DNA of 23,709 bases from a virus, in the IMG/VR virus record IMGVR_UViG_3300009436_000114, positions 1-23,709 of that record. The stretch is one strand, 5' to 3'. A program made the translations under genes and the position numbers. Positions 14,112-23,600 of the stretch are shown here, piece by piece. The notes beneath the pieces are model-generated. The model made no database searches. It saw only the letters and a program-made list of their open reading frames with translations, and was not told the origin of the DNA. How positions within the stretch are numbered: position 1 is the stretch's first letter; each line of letters starts with the position of its first letter.

Positions 14112-17100
14112 ATGGCACTTTCAAGAATAACCAATACATTTTCTGAATACGCGTTTGACGATTTTGATGAAACTAAAAATTATCATAGAGTATTGTATAA
14201 GCCAGGCGTCTCAGTACAAGCCCGTGAGCTTACTCAGATGCAAACGAATTTACAAAGACAAATTGACTATCAAGGTCAGTATTCTTTTGTAGACGGTGCA
14301 CGAGTTACTGGAGCCAATCTTAGCATTGATATTGATTACGATTATATTAAAGTTGAAGATGTATTCGTTAGCGCTGGAACGGCTTATACTACGTCTTCAT
14401 ACCTAGCAGATTTAAAAGGTTGCACAATTGTAAGTTCAACTGGTCACGAAGCACGAGTTGTACAAGTTATAACATCAGCTGGTGTTGATGCAAATGACAC
14501 TACTAAAACTGGTATTTTAGATAACAATTCAGGCGATGCAATTACTTTATACGTTAAGTATACTAAGAGTTCAGCTACGGTAGATGCTGATGTAGCTGGT
14601 ACTACTAAGTTTGCTGCTGGTGAAGTTCTTACAACTACAACGGCTCCGGCCGGCACTGGATCTACTACTCGTAAAGTTCGAGTTGGCGGTTTAACTGCAG
14701 GTAACGCAACTAGTGCAGAATATGTTGGATCTACTCCAGGTGGGAATAACGCAGATGGTGCATCAGCAATTACTGAAATGATTGGTAAAGGTTCGATTGC
14801 TTATATTGAAGAAGGTTCATATTTTATATCTGGAACATTCGTATATGTTGCTGAGCAGTCATTAATATTAGAAAAGTATTCTGGAACTCCTACAACTCTT
14901 ATTGGATTAAATGTTGTAGAAAGTGTTGTAGGTTCGATTAGTGATAATACATTATTAGATAATGCTACAGGATATCCAAACGCATCTGCTCCTGGTGCAG
15001 ATCGATACAAAATATCTGTTACTCTAGTTAAAACAGCATCATCGAATAGTATATATGCTAACTTTATTCAATTGTCTGGTCTCACACTCGGTATTCCACA
15101 ATCAAATAGTGAATCGATTGTACAAAAAACTAGTACAGAATTTGATAATAAGTTGGCTCGAAGAACATTTGAAGAATCTGGAAACTATACTTTACGACCG
15201 TTTAGCTTTGATATACGAGAGCATCTAGATAACGGAGAAGGTAATGGTGGAATATATCCAGCTTCTGGTGGTCGTATTGATGGCTCAGCTGGTCATATCG
15301 CATTTGGTATACAACCAAATATTGCATACTTACAAGGTAGACGATTTGAACATATCGCCCCTGAATACATTAAAATTATAAAAACGCGTGATGCTGCTCA
15401 CCAAGAATCTACAGAACAGTTAAACATAAATCTACCCTTAGGTAATTATTTTAAAGCTGCACTTTCTTCTGTCGACGGAATGCCTAATGTAAATACCCAC
15501 ACTGTTGCAACACTACAGCATGCAGCAGGCGACGATGGAATTTGTCATTTTGGTGCTATGACAAACCCTACTGTTTCTGGTCGTACTGAAAGAAGTATAT
15601 TGGTTACTGAAGGTGTAACAGCTGGTGTAACAGTAACTGCTGGAACTAACGGTAGTGGATTAGAATTAAGACTTACGACAGATGCTGCCGGATCAACTAC
15701 TGTCGAAGTGACAAAGGCTGGTACAGGTTACGCTGCTGATACAGTAATAACTATTACAAATAATGCTGCAGCTTTAGGTGGTAATACTGCTACGTCTATG
15801 GTATTAAGTGGTGCCGTACTTGGTATGGGTACATGTCGTATAAGAGATTTAGCATTCCATGATTCATCAAACGTTCGACTATATGCATACGATATAAAAA
15901 TTAATGGTACTGGGACTAACGAAACACTATTAAGTGACGTTACACTTATCAATCAAGTAGATGCAGGTGGTGGTACTACTGCTGAAAATGCTTTCAAAGC
16001 AACAGTAGACGGAAACTTATATGATACTGGTAATAACCAATTGGTATATCCATTACCAGTATCAGGTGTTAAAGACGTAGCAGCAGGATCAGTAAAACCA
16101 GAATATTTAGTTCGTAAAAAGTTCTCGGGTGATAAGACTGGTACTGAAATAACTTTTGATATTGAAGATGATGAGAAGTTTATCTTCGATGGACATTGCT
16201 ATATCTCTCGAGCTGGTGCTGCACCTATATTAGCATCGGCTGTAGAAGCTGTATATGATGCTGACAACAATCATATTAAAGTAACTTTATCTAGTGCATC
16301 AGAAAACATACAGCTTATTGCAACAATAGAACGTTCTGGAACATCAAGTGTACGTAAAAATAAAGCACACGTTTTTCAAACAGAAAAGACTATAGCATAT
16401 GATGGTTCAAATAATGTTCTCTTAGGTAAAGCTGATATTAAAAAGGTATTATCAATATATGATGGTGCAAAACGTGTATCTCTTGCCGCACATGCTTCAG
16501 CAGTAGGAACAGTTGGTGCATATACAATACAAATGGCAGCTGTTGATACTACAGCTATTCGTGCTGGTATGGTTGTAAGTTTAGCTGATGCAAGCCTAGC
16601 TTCTGCTGGAGCGTCTGCTCCTAAAATATTCGGATTAGTAGAATCAGTAAATACAACTACTGATGTTATCACGTTACAAGAAGCTCTCACCGAAGTTCCT
16701 GCGAATGGTGCTACGTTAACATTTGATACTAATATCGCTTCTCAGTTTTCTTTAGATAATGGTCAAAGGCCAAACTTTTACCAAGAAGGTGCACTTGTAC
16801 CATTAAGCAGTTTACCAGCGGGTTCTATAATTGTCAAATACACATATTATAATCACTCTGCTGGAGATTACTTTGTAGCTGATTCATATCCTTCTGCATA
16901 TTATGACGAAATTGGTGTATTCCAATCGTTTGCTGGTACTCTTGAGCTTAGAGATTCTATTGATTTTAGACCAATAAAAGCATCAAGTGGTGATGTATTA
17001 TTAGGTAATGAATTTTTTACTGGTGATGCTCCATCTTCAGAACTACCTACTATGATAAAACCAAATTCGAATATTATACTCGATTTGAATTATTACTTAG

Positions 17101-20100
17101 GTCGTGTTGATAAAATTATCTTAGATAAAGGTGGTAATTATAAAGTAGTTTCTGGTTTACCTGCTACAGTTCCTGTTGCTCCTGATGATATAGCAGACAG
17201 TATGACAATTGCTACATTAGAGTTAGGTCCGTATATGCCAACGTTAGCTGGCTTTTTCGATGTAGAAGCTTTTAATTTTAAACGCTATACGATGGAAGAT
17301 ATTGGATCTATTGAAAGTAGAGTCGACTCTTTAGAATACTATACTTCATTAAACTTATTAGAGAACCAAACTTCAAACGAACACATGGAAGATTCTGGTT
17401 CACAAAGATTTAAAAATGGTATGTTTGTTGATACATTTTCAGGTCACCAAAATGGTGATGTAAATCATCCTGATTACTTGATTGCAGTTGATAAAGAAGC
17501 TGGTAAAATCAGACCACATACTGCAGTAGAAAGTGTTGAAATGGGTCGAGCTACCAATGATGCTCCAACTGGCGGAGTTGGTACTGCTGTCTCAAGCGAT
17601 GGCAACTTCGGTTCTAGAATCGTAAATACAAATGGCATTTACACATTACCATATACATATGAATCGTTAATTAAACAATCGTATGCATCAACAATTATAC
17701 CTGTTAATCCATATAATATATTTTCATGGGCAGGTACATTAGAATTATCTCCTTCATCGGATTTTTGGAGAGAAACTCGCCAGCGCCCAGACATAGTACG
17801 CGACAACGAAGGTGTATACAATACGTTACTATCAAAAATTCATGCAGAAAATACTATAGGTACTGTTTGGAATAATTGGGAAACTGATTGGGTTGGAGCT
17901 CGAAAGGGCGGTACAGGTAACGTGTTTAAACGACATGTGAAAGGTATAATTCACGCGAAACAAAGTCAGGCCTGGGTAAATATGGGATCGACTAGACAGC
18001 GTCAAACACGAGCGCAGCTAACGGCAGCAGGCCGACAATGGGGCCAATTAGAACATACTACTTGGCGACGTGCTACTGACATACGTCAAGGTCAATCTAG
18101 AACTGGTATTAATAAGACAATTAGAATAAGTACTCGACGTGAGGTTATTAGCAATAAGGTAGTTTCAACTTCGTTTATCCCGTTTATGCGATCTAGAATC
18201 GTTGCATTTAATGCGCAATTAATGAAGCCAAACACCAAAGTATATCCATTCTTTGATGACATTAACGTATCAGCGTATTGTCGAAAAGCCGGTGGCAGTG
18301 GGTTTGTTAGATGGTCAAGTAGAACTGATCGTGCTCGTATTTTTGGTCGTCGACGAAGTCTTTGGTATACCTTTCCATCTACTGGAGTTTTTAGTAATCA
18401 GGCTGCTGGTGATTTAGTTACTAATGCTGCAGGACAATTATCTGGCTATTTTTTAATTCCAAACAATAGTAAGTTACGATTTAAGACTGGTACACATACG
18501 TTTAGACTTTCAGATAGTGCTAAAAACGATGAAGATACTGAAACAACGTTCTCTCAGGCTAATTATACAGCAACTGGTGTTATAGATCATAAACAAAGGA
18601 ATATATTAAGTACACGTATTCCTAGTGTAGTGACACGTGAGGTTAGTAATAATAGAATAACAGAACGTAGAATAATCGAAACAAGGACTACTACTAAATG
18701 GGTTGATCCATTAGCTCAAACTTTCTTAATTGACCAACCAGGTGGAGTATTCTTAGGGCAAATTAAAATATATGTCGCAAACGAAGATTCAACTATTCCA
18801 CTTAACGTTTCAATTCGTGAAGTTGAAAATGGTATACCAACTCAGAAAGTAGTTCCTGGAACAGATTTAGTAGTTTATCCTGGAAGCATTGCTACGAGTA
18901 ATAATGGTAGTTTAGCTACTACTTTGAATTTTGATTATCCGGTATATCTAAGCGAAGATACTGAGTACGCTATCGTATTAATATCTCAGTCTGATGCATA
19001 CAGTGTATGGATTGCAGAACAAGGGCAAAAGGATGTATTAAATCCTACTCACAGAATTAATAAACAACCATATAACGGTGTGTTCTTTACATCGCAAAAT
19101 GCTTCTACTTGGAGTCCTGAACAAAATAAAGATCTCAAGTTTGAACTTTTAAGATGTAAATTTGCTATTAATGGCGAAACTAATATGGATGATGCAGCAT
19201 GTACTGCTAATTTTGTAAACCTTGATATGCCATATGATGAGTTACCTGAAAATCCATTCACATATTTAACAGCAAATATTATTCGAGTAAATCATCCTAA
19301 TCACGGTATGCAATGTGGACCTCAAACCGGAGCTACTCAAAGTGGTTTAATGAATAAAGTTGTATTCACTGGATATCCATCTGGAGAAAACGGTTTAACT
19401 TCTTCAGTAGTAAACGCACCAGCTGGCTTTTATGTTCATGATATTGAACATGATTCATATTGCTTTACTCATACTGGTACTGCTACAACTCATGGTGGAT
19501 CAGTCGGTGGTGGTTCAGATATTACAGCCTTAGATCAACTACAATATAATTCTATATATGTCAAAAATGAAGTACTTGAAATTCCTGATACATCGCTGTC
19601 AGCTGTACTTGAAGGAAGAACTGGTAAATCAATTGATGGCGCTGATGTAATTGCTGGCCAAAATATGAATTATTCTAAAGTAACTAATATGCCAGTAATG
19701 ATTAATAGTACAAATGAAATTGGTGTACCTATGGTTGTGGCTAATGCTACAAATGAAGCTGCTATGCAGAATACTTCTAATCAAATTCCAAATGGTAGTG
19801 CGTCTACATTTGGATCAAAGTCATTAGCGGTATCAGTTAAGTTTACAAGTAGTAGTAACTTCTTAAGTCCGATTATTGATGATGATCGATCTGGAATATT
19901 CGCTATTTCAAATAGAACGAATGATGCCTCTGCATATCAGCAATATAAACCTGATGGTTCTACTGCTAATTTCTACTATAATAATAGCGGAAATAAGATT
20001 ACTAGTACTTCATCTACTCAGGATAGTTACTATAATAATACAACTGATGGAAGAAACTTTAAAGCAAATACAGGTACCGGTGGAACATCTGATATAAATA

Positions 20101-20432
20101 GTTATATTACAAAAACTGTAACATTAAATGATCCAGCCTCAGTACTACGGGTTATGGCCAATGTTTCAAAACCTACAGATTCTGATATCTATTTGTATTA
20201 TAAAGCTCTATCTAATGATCAATCTGATTTAGATTTTGATACTATTGATTGGACTTATGCTACGCCAGATGGTGGTCAAATTGAAGAAGATGATCTAGGT
20301 CCAGTTGATGTGGAATGGAATATTACTCCAACACAATCGTTTACGTTTTTTGTATTTAAAATCGTTCTTGTTTCTAAGAACTCATCTAATGTACCAGAAG
20401 TAGGAGCCTTTAGGGCCATAGCAGCGACATAA
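14112..20432 (+). CDS. Giant baseplate-associated structural protein, DUF4815-like
   Basis: 2106 residues. The N-terminal third matches, from memory, the DUF4815 proteins of marine T4-like phages: SEYAFDDFDETKNYHRVLYK, GVSVQARELTQMQTNLQRQI, IEEGSYFISGTFVYVAEQSL, then DNATGYPNASAPGADRYKIS. A central part holds GTGY (537-540) and a shared beta module (816-871). Around 1280-1420 is an Arg-rich region followed by FNAQLMKPNTKVYPFFDDIN. Residues about 1530-1680 (WVDPLAQTFLIDQPGGVFLG, then SIREVENGIPTQKVVPG) look like a carbohydrate-module-type beta sandwich. A last beta domain ends VPEVGAFRAIAAT. It occupies the slot of T4 gp9/gp10 and may connect wedges to fibres; that role is inferred. The start has an AAGAGA-type site. 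Confidence 0.8.
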   Translation: MALSRITNTFSEYAFDDFDETKNYHRVLYKPGVSVQARELTQMQTNLQRQIDYQGQYSFVDGARVTGANLSIDIDYDYIKVEDVFVSAGTAYTTSSYLADLKGCTIVSSTGHEARVVQVITSAGVDANDTTKTGILDNNSGDAITLYVKYTKSSATVDADVAGTTKFAAGEVLTTTTAPAGTGSTTRKVRVGGLTAGNATSAEYVGSTPGGNNADGASAITEMIGKGSIAYIEEGSYFISGTFVYVAEQSLILEKYSGTPTTLIGLNVVESVVGSISDNTLLDNATGYPNASAPGADRYKISVTLVKTASSNSIYANFIQLSGLTLGIPQSNSESIVQKTSTEFDNKLARRTFEESGNYTLRPFSFDIREHLDNGEGNGGIYPASGGRIDGSAGHIAFGIQPNIAYLQGRRFEHIAPEYIKIIKTRDAAHQESTEQLNINLPLGNYFKAALSSVDGMPNVNTHTVATLQHAAGDDGICHFGAMTNPTVSGRTERSILVTEGVTAGVTVTAGTNGSGLELRLTTDAAGSTTVEVTKAGTGYAADTVITITNNAAALGGNTATSMVLSGAVLGMGTCRIRDLAFHDSSNVRLYAYDIKINGTGTNETLLSDVTLINQVDAGGGTTAENAFKATVDGNLYDTGNNQLVYPLPVSGVKDVAAGSVKPEYLVRKKFSGDKTGTEITFDIEDDEKFIFDGHCYISRAGAAPILASAVEAVYDADNNHIKVTLSSASENIQLIATIERSGTSSVRKNKAHVFQTEKTIAYDGSNNVLLGKADIKKVLSIYDGAKRVSLAAHASAVGTVGAYTIQMAAVDTTAIRAGMVVSLADASLASAGASAPKIFGLVESVNTTTDVITLQEALTEVPANGATLTFDTNIASQFSLDNGQRPNFYQEGALVPLSSLPAGSIIVKYTYYNHSAGDYFVADSYPSAYYDEIGVFQSFAGTLELRDSIDFRPIKASSGDVLLGNEFFTGDAPSSELPTMIKPNSNIILDLNYYLGRVDKIILDKGGNYKVVSGLPATVPVAPDDIADSMTIATLELGPYMPTLAGFFDVEAFNFKRYTMEDIGSIESRVDSLEYYTSLNLLENQTSNEHMEDSGSQRFKNGMFVDTFSGHQNGDVNHPDYLIAVDKEAGKIRPHTAVESVEMGRATNDAPTGGVGTAVSSDGNFGSRIVNTNGIYTLPYTYESLIKQSYASTIIPVNPYNIFSWAGTLELSPSSDFWRETRQRPDIVRDNEGVYNTLLSKIHAENTIGTVWNNWETDWVGARKGGTGNVFKRHVKGIIHAKQSQAWVNMGSTRQRQTRAQLTAAGRQWGQLEHTTWRRATDIRQGQSRTGINKTIRISTRREVISNKVVSTSFIPFMRSRIVAFNAQLMKPNTKVYPFFDDINVSAYCRKAGGSGFVRWSSRTDRARIFGRRRSLWYTFPSTGVFSNQAAGDLVTNAAGQLSGYFLIPNNSKLRFKTGTHTFRLSDSAKNDEDTETTFSQANYTATGVIDHKQRNILSTRIPSVVTREVSNNRITERRIIETRTTTKWVDPLAQTFLIDQPGGVFLGQIKIYVANEDSTIPLNVSIREVENGIPTQKVVPGTDLVVYPGSIATSNNGSLATTLNFDYPVYLSEDTEYAIVLISQSDAYSVWIAEQGQKDVLNPTHRINKQPYNGVFFTSQNASTWSPEQNKDLKFELLRCKFAINGETNMDDAACTANFVNLDMPYDELPENPFTYLTANIIRVNHPNHGMQCGPQTGATQSGLMNKVVFTGYPSGENGLTSSVVNAPAGFYVHDIEHDSYCFTHTGTATTHGGSVGGGSDITALDQLQYNSIYVKNEVLEIPDTSLSAVLEGRTGKSIDGADVIAGQNMNYSKVTNMPVMINSTNEIGVPMVVANATNEAAMQNTSNQIPNGSASTFGSKSLAVSVKFTSSSNFLSPIIDDDRSGIFAISNRTNDASAYQQYKPDGSTANFYYNNSGNKITSTSSTQDSYYNNTTDGRNFKANTGTGGTSDINSYITKTVTLNDPASVLRVMANVSKPTDSDIYLYYKALSNDQSDLDFDTIDWTYATPDGGQIEEDDLGPVDVEWNITPTQSFTFFVFKIVLVSKNSSNVPEVGAFRAIAAT
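16557..16724 (+). repeat. Shared small beta module, copy 3 (DUF4815-like protein residues 816-871)
   Basis: IRAGMVVSLADASLASAG, then PKIFGLVESV, DVITLQEAL and G-A-T-L-T-F. It keeps the G-M-x-V start, the P-K-I core and the terminal T-L-T-F. Confidence 0.55.
20093..20100 (+). promoter_or_regulatory. TATAAATA inside the DUF4815-like gene (weak promoter candidate)
   Basis: Exact late box 336 bases before the small gene at 20437, in codons for Asp-Ile-Asn-Ser. It could supply the fibre-side genes but is inside a coding region, and chance is a fair explanation. Confidence 0.2.
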
Positions 20433-20436
20433 AATT

Positions 20437-20676
20437 ATGCCTAGAAAAAAGAAACAAACAGACAATATCGATATTTTGCAGGTTGATACTCAGCCGGATC
20501 TTGTTCGTGATACTAACTCTAATGCTATTATAAATACTAATGAAAGTGCATATATGGCACGCCTTGCGCAAATAGAAAAAAACAAATTAGATGCTCAACA
20601 ATCTTTAAAGATTAATAAACTTGAAAGTGATGTTGAGGAAATTAAAAACTTATTAAAACAACTGGTGAGTAAATAA
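20437..20676 (+). CDS. Small coiled-coil protein
   Basis: 79 residues, family not recognised. A basic start (PRKKKQ) and an acidic/polar segment lead into a long charged helix from about residue 38 to 79 (ARLAQIEKNKLDAQQSLKIN, then KLESDVEEIKNLLKQLVSK). Ile and Leu fall at heptad positions near the C terminus, so it should form a short coiled coil. It lies four bases after the giant DUF4815-like gene, and its stop overlaps the next ATG as TAATG. That placement suggests a small connector, trimerisation partner or assembly factor for the large proteins on either side. No good ribosome site is visible; coupling to the upstream gene is likely. Confidence 0.75.
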   Translation: MPRKKKQTDNIDILQVDTQPDLVRDTNSNAIINTNESAYMARLAQIEKNKLDAQQSLKINKLESDVEEIKNLLKQLVSK

Positions 20677-23600
20677 TGGCAAAAAATACAGAAACACGAG
20701 TAGAAAAGAGCGCAACGTTCGAACAATGGAGAAAATCTACAAATAAAACTTCATTTGATACAGGTCCAATTGCTAGTAATAATAAAGCTAATGCATTGTC
20801 TGTTGAACGAGCACTTGATATTGATGGAAGATTCGGTGATCAGATAAAAACTTTTACTGCAGCAGCAGGCGATTATTTATATCGTGACTTAAGTCTACGC
20901 TTAGAATATCTTCCAGGAGAATCGATTGATAACACTGGTGGTTATATTATCTTTCGAAACTTGACTGCTATCCCTGCAACAATTGTTCCAGGTGCATTTT
21001 TAACTCAGCAAGACGGACAAAGTAATATAACATTTAGTTGTTTAGTCGTGTCGATATCCACTACTAAAGCATTAGTGTCTAGTACTAAAGGAACGTTTGA
21101 TCCTAGTATTGCTATTGCTTTATCTTCTAGTGTTAGTACTAATATAGCTGCAAGTAATCTTGCAAGATTAATTATAGGTTCAAGTAGCTTTACTAGCGCT
21201 AGAATTTATAGACAAGCATCTAATAATACATATCTTAATGGTGGATCTTCATTACCACAAAATTATACTAGTGCGCTAGGTTATCATATTCCAAACATCA
21301 CCACACAATTAAACTTTATAAGTAGTGCTCCCGCCATACCAATTTCATATACTGAAGGCGAAACAATATATCAAACAGCTAATGAGGCTGTTACTTCAGC
21401 TTCTAATGCTACTACTTTTTCTGCTAAAATTAGATTTATTTCAGCGAGTCAAGTTCAAGGTTTAGGCACTTATGGTGGTATTTTATTATATGATGTTGTA
21501 GGTACATTAAACGCAAGTTTAAAGCTGATCTCTACAACTGATGGTGTTGCAGCTACTGGAACGATTGCCGCAACGCATATACCAGCAAATGGAGCTTTAA
21601 TAGCAGCAACTAATAATGAATTTGGAACAATTGTTGAATTTAATCAACCGTTAACGGTAGGTGATATTGTAAGTATTCAATATACAAACTTAGTAGATGC
21701 TGCATTAGAATTACAAGATGATATTGGTACAATTGAAGATCTTGGAACAAATACTGTTCAAGCAGGTTTTGGTTCAACTACAAGAAAAAGTCTTACGACA
21801 ACTGATTTAGTTACCACATTAAATACATTACAAGATATGATTGGTGATGCTACATTACCAACCATTACAAATAATACTCATTTAGTTCCAGCCAATGTTA
21901 TAACGATTAGTAATGCAACTAAAAGTATAATGGACTTTATTGGTGATAGCGATTTATCTGATGCTGCATTAGGTGCAACTGCAGATGCTCAATCTACTCT
22001 TACTGCAGCAATCACTTCTATAAAGGGTTTTATTGGTAGTACTGATATATCTGGCGTTACTTCTGGTGAAAAAATAACTGATTCAATTGCACGCCTTCAT
22101 ACTGAGATTGGTGATGTCACTGAGGCTAATCTTGGAACAGATGTTGGATCTCATGCAGATATTACTTCAAAGATTCTTGCAATTGATACACACTTAGGTA
22201 ACTCTACACTAACTTCAAATGATAACGTAACACTGCTAGGAAGTCAAACAGTATCAGATACTCTTCAAAAGTTAATGACTGTAATTGGTGAAACTGTACA
22301 ATGGAAAACTATTCCAAACACAACACAATCAACTGATGGTAATGCCCATGCTGATACAACTATCACGCTATCTGCAGCTAATCCTGCCATTAAAGCTGGT
22401 CAACTTGTTAGTGGTACCAACGTTGGTAGTGCTAGAACTGTAGTATCTATTAATGGTACAGCTCTAGTATTAAGTAGTAATCCTAGCGGCACAATTGGAG
22501 CAGATACAGTACTTACATTTTCAAATATAGTTGCTCCAACCCTAGTTGATGTCCTTGACTTTATTCATGATGAAATGGGTGATGTTAAAGCTTTAAGTGC
22601 AGCTAATCTCGGTAATGTTGCGGATAAGCCACGAGATATATCAACTGCAATTAATGCAATTAAATCTTTTATTGGTGTTGCAGATATTAGTGATATTGAT
22701 AACGGAACTGATAATACAATCACATCAGCTCTTGATCAAATATACACAGACATTGGTGACGTAGGTGCATCAGGTGCAAACTTAACAGGTAGTGTATTTA
22801 ATGCTAGTACTGATGATTTACAGAAAGCTATATTAGCACTTGGCGTTGCAGCTACAGGTGCTGTTGAATTAGATACTGCCTTTCATGCAAGTAATAGCGG
22901 TAGTTTAGCACATGCTGCTGGATATAGCGCAACAAACTTACACCAAGGTATCACAGAAATTCAAGGTGTCTTAGGTGATGTAACTGGTTTAAGTACTGAC
23001 GCATTTGCACCTATCACATCAGTAAATCATCTAACAACTGCAGCGAGTGCTGCTAGTGCATCAATCACAGTAAATATTACTCCAGTCGCAAATTCTGCTG
23101 TTAATAGTGGAACATATAGCAAAGTTGATGTTGGTTATGTTGTTACTTTAATTACAGATGCTGCTGGTGGAGATGCTGTTGTTCCTGCTGATACTGTAGT
23201 CATTAAGAAAAATGCGAATGGTAATTTAATATTAAACAATGCAGTAACTCTTTCAATTGGTGATACACTTAAACTTTCAGAACCTGCAAATAGTTATGGC
23301 TTTAATGATGACAATATAGTTTCTGCTTTATTAGAACTTAAAGCAGCTTTGGTTGGTGGTACTGCGGATTTATCAGATAAGATTGCAACTCTTGATGATT
23401 CAGATGGCGCAGCTACAGACTTTGATTCAGGTAATATTGTAGATGCAATTCGTGAACTTCAAGATGATCTTGGACAACGAAGCTTAATTAGTTCTTCTAT
23501 TAATGCTGCTAACGCAGGAACATTTAATAGTGATACATACACAGATGCAATTAATAGTATACTAACTGTTATTGGTTCAGAAAATATTAGTGGTATTCAT

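Noticed and set aside
20874-20881. Minus-strand TATAAATA inside the fibre-like gene
   Set aside because: No minus-strand gene lies to its left; it fits the chance rate for AT-rich DNA.
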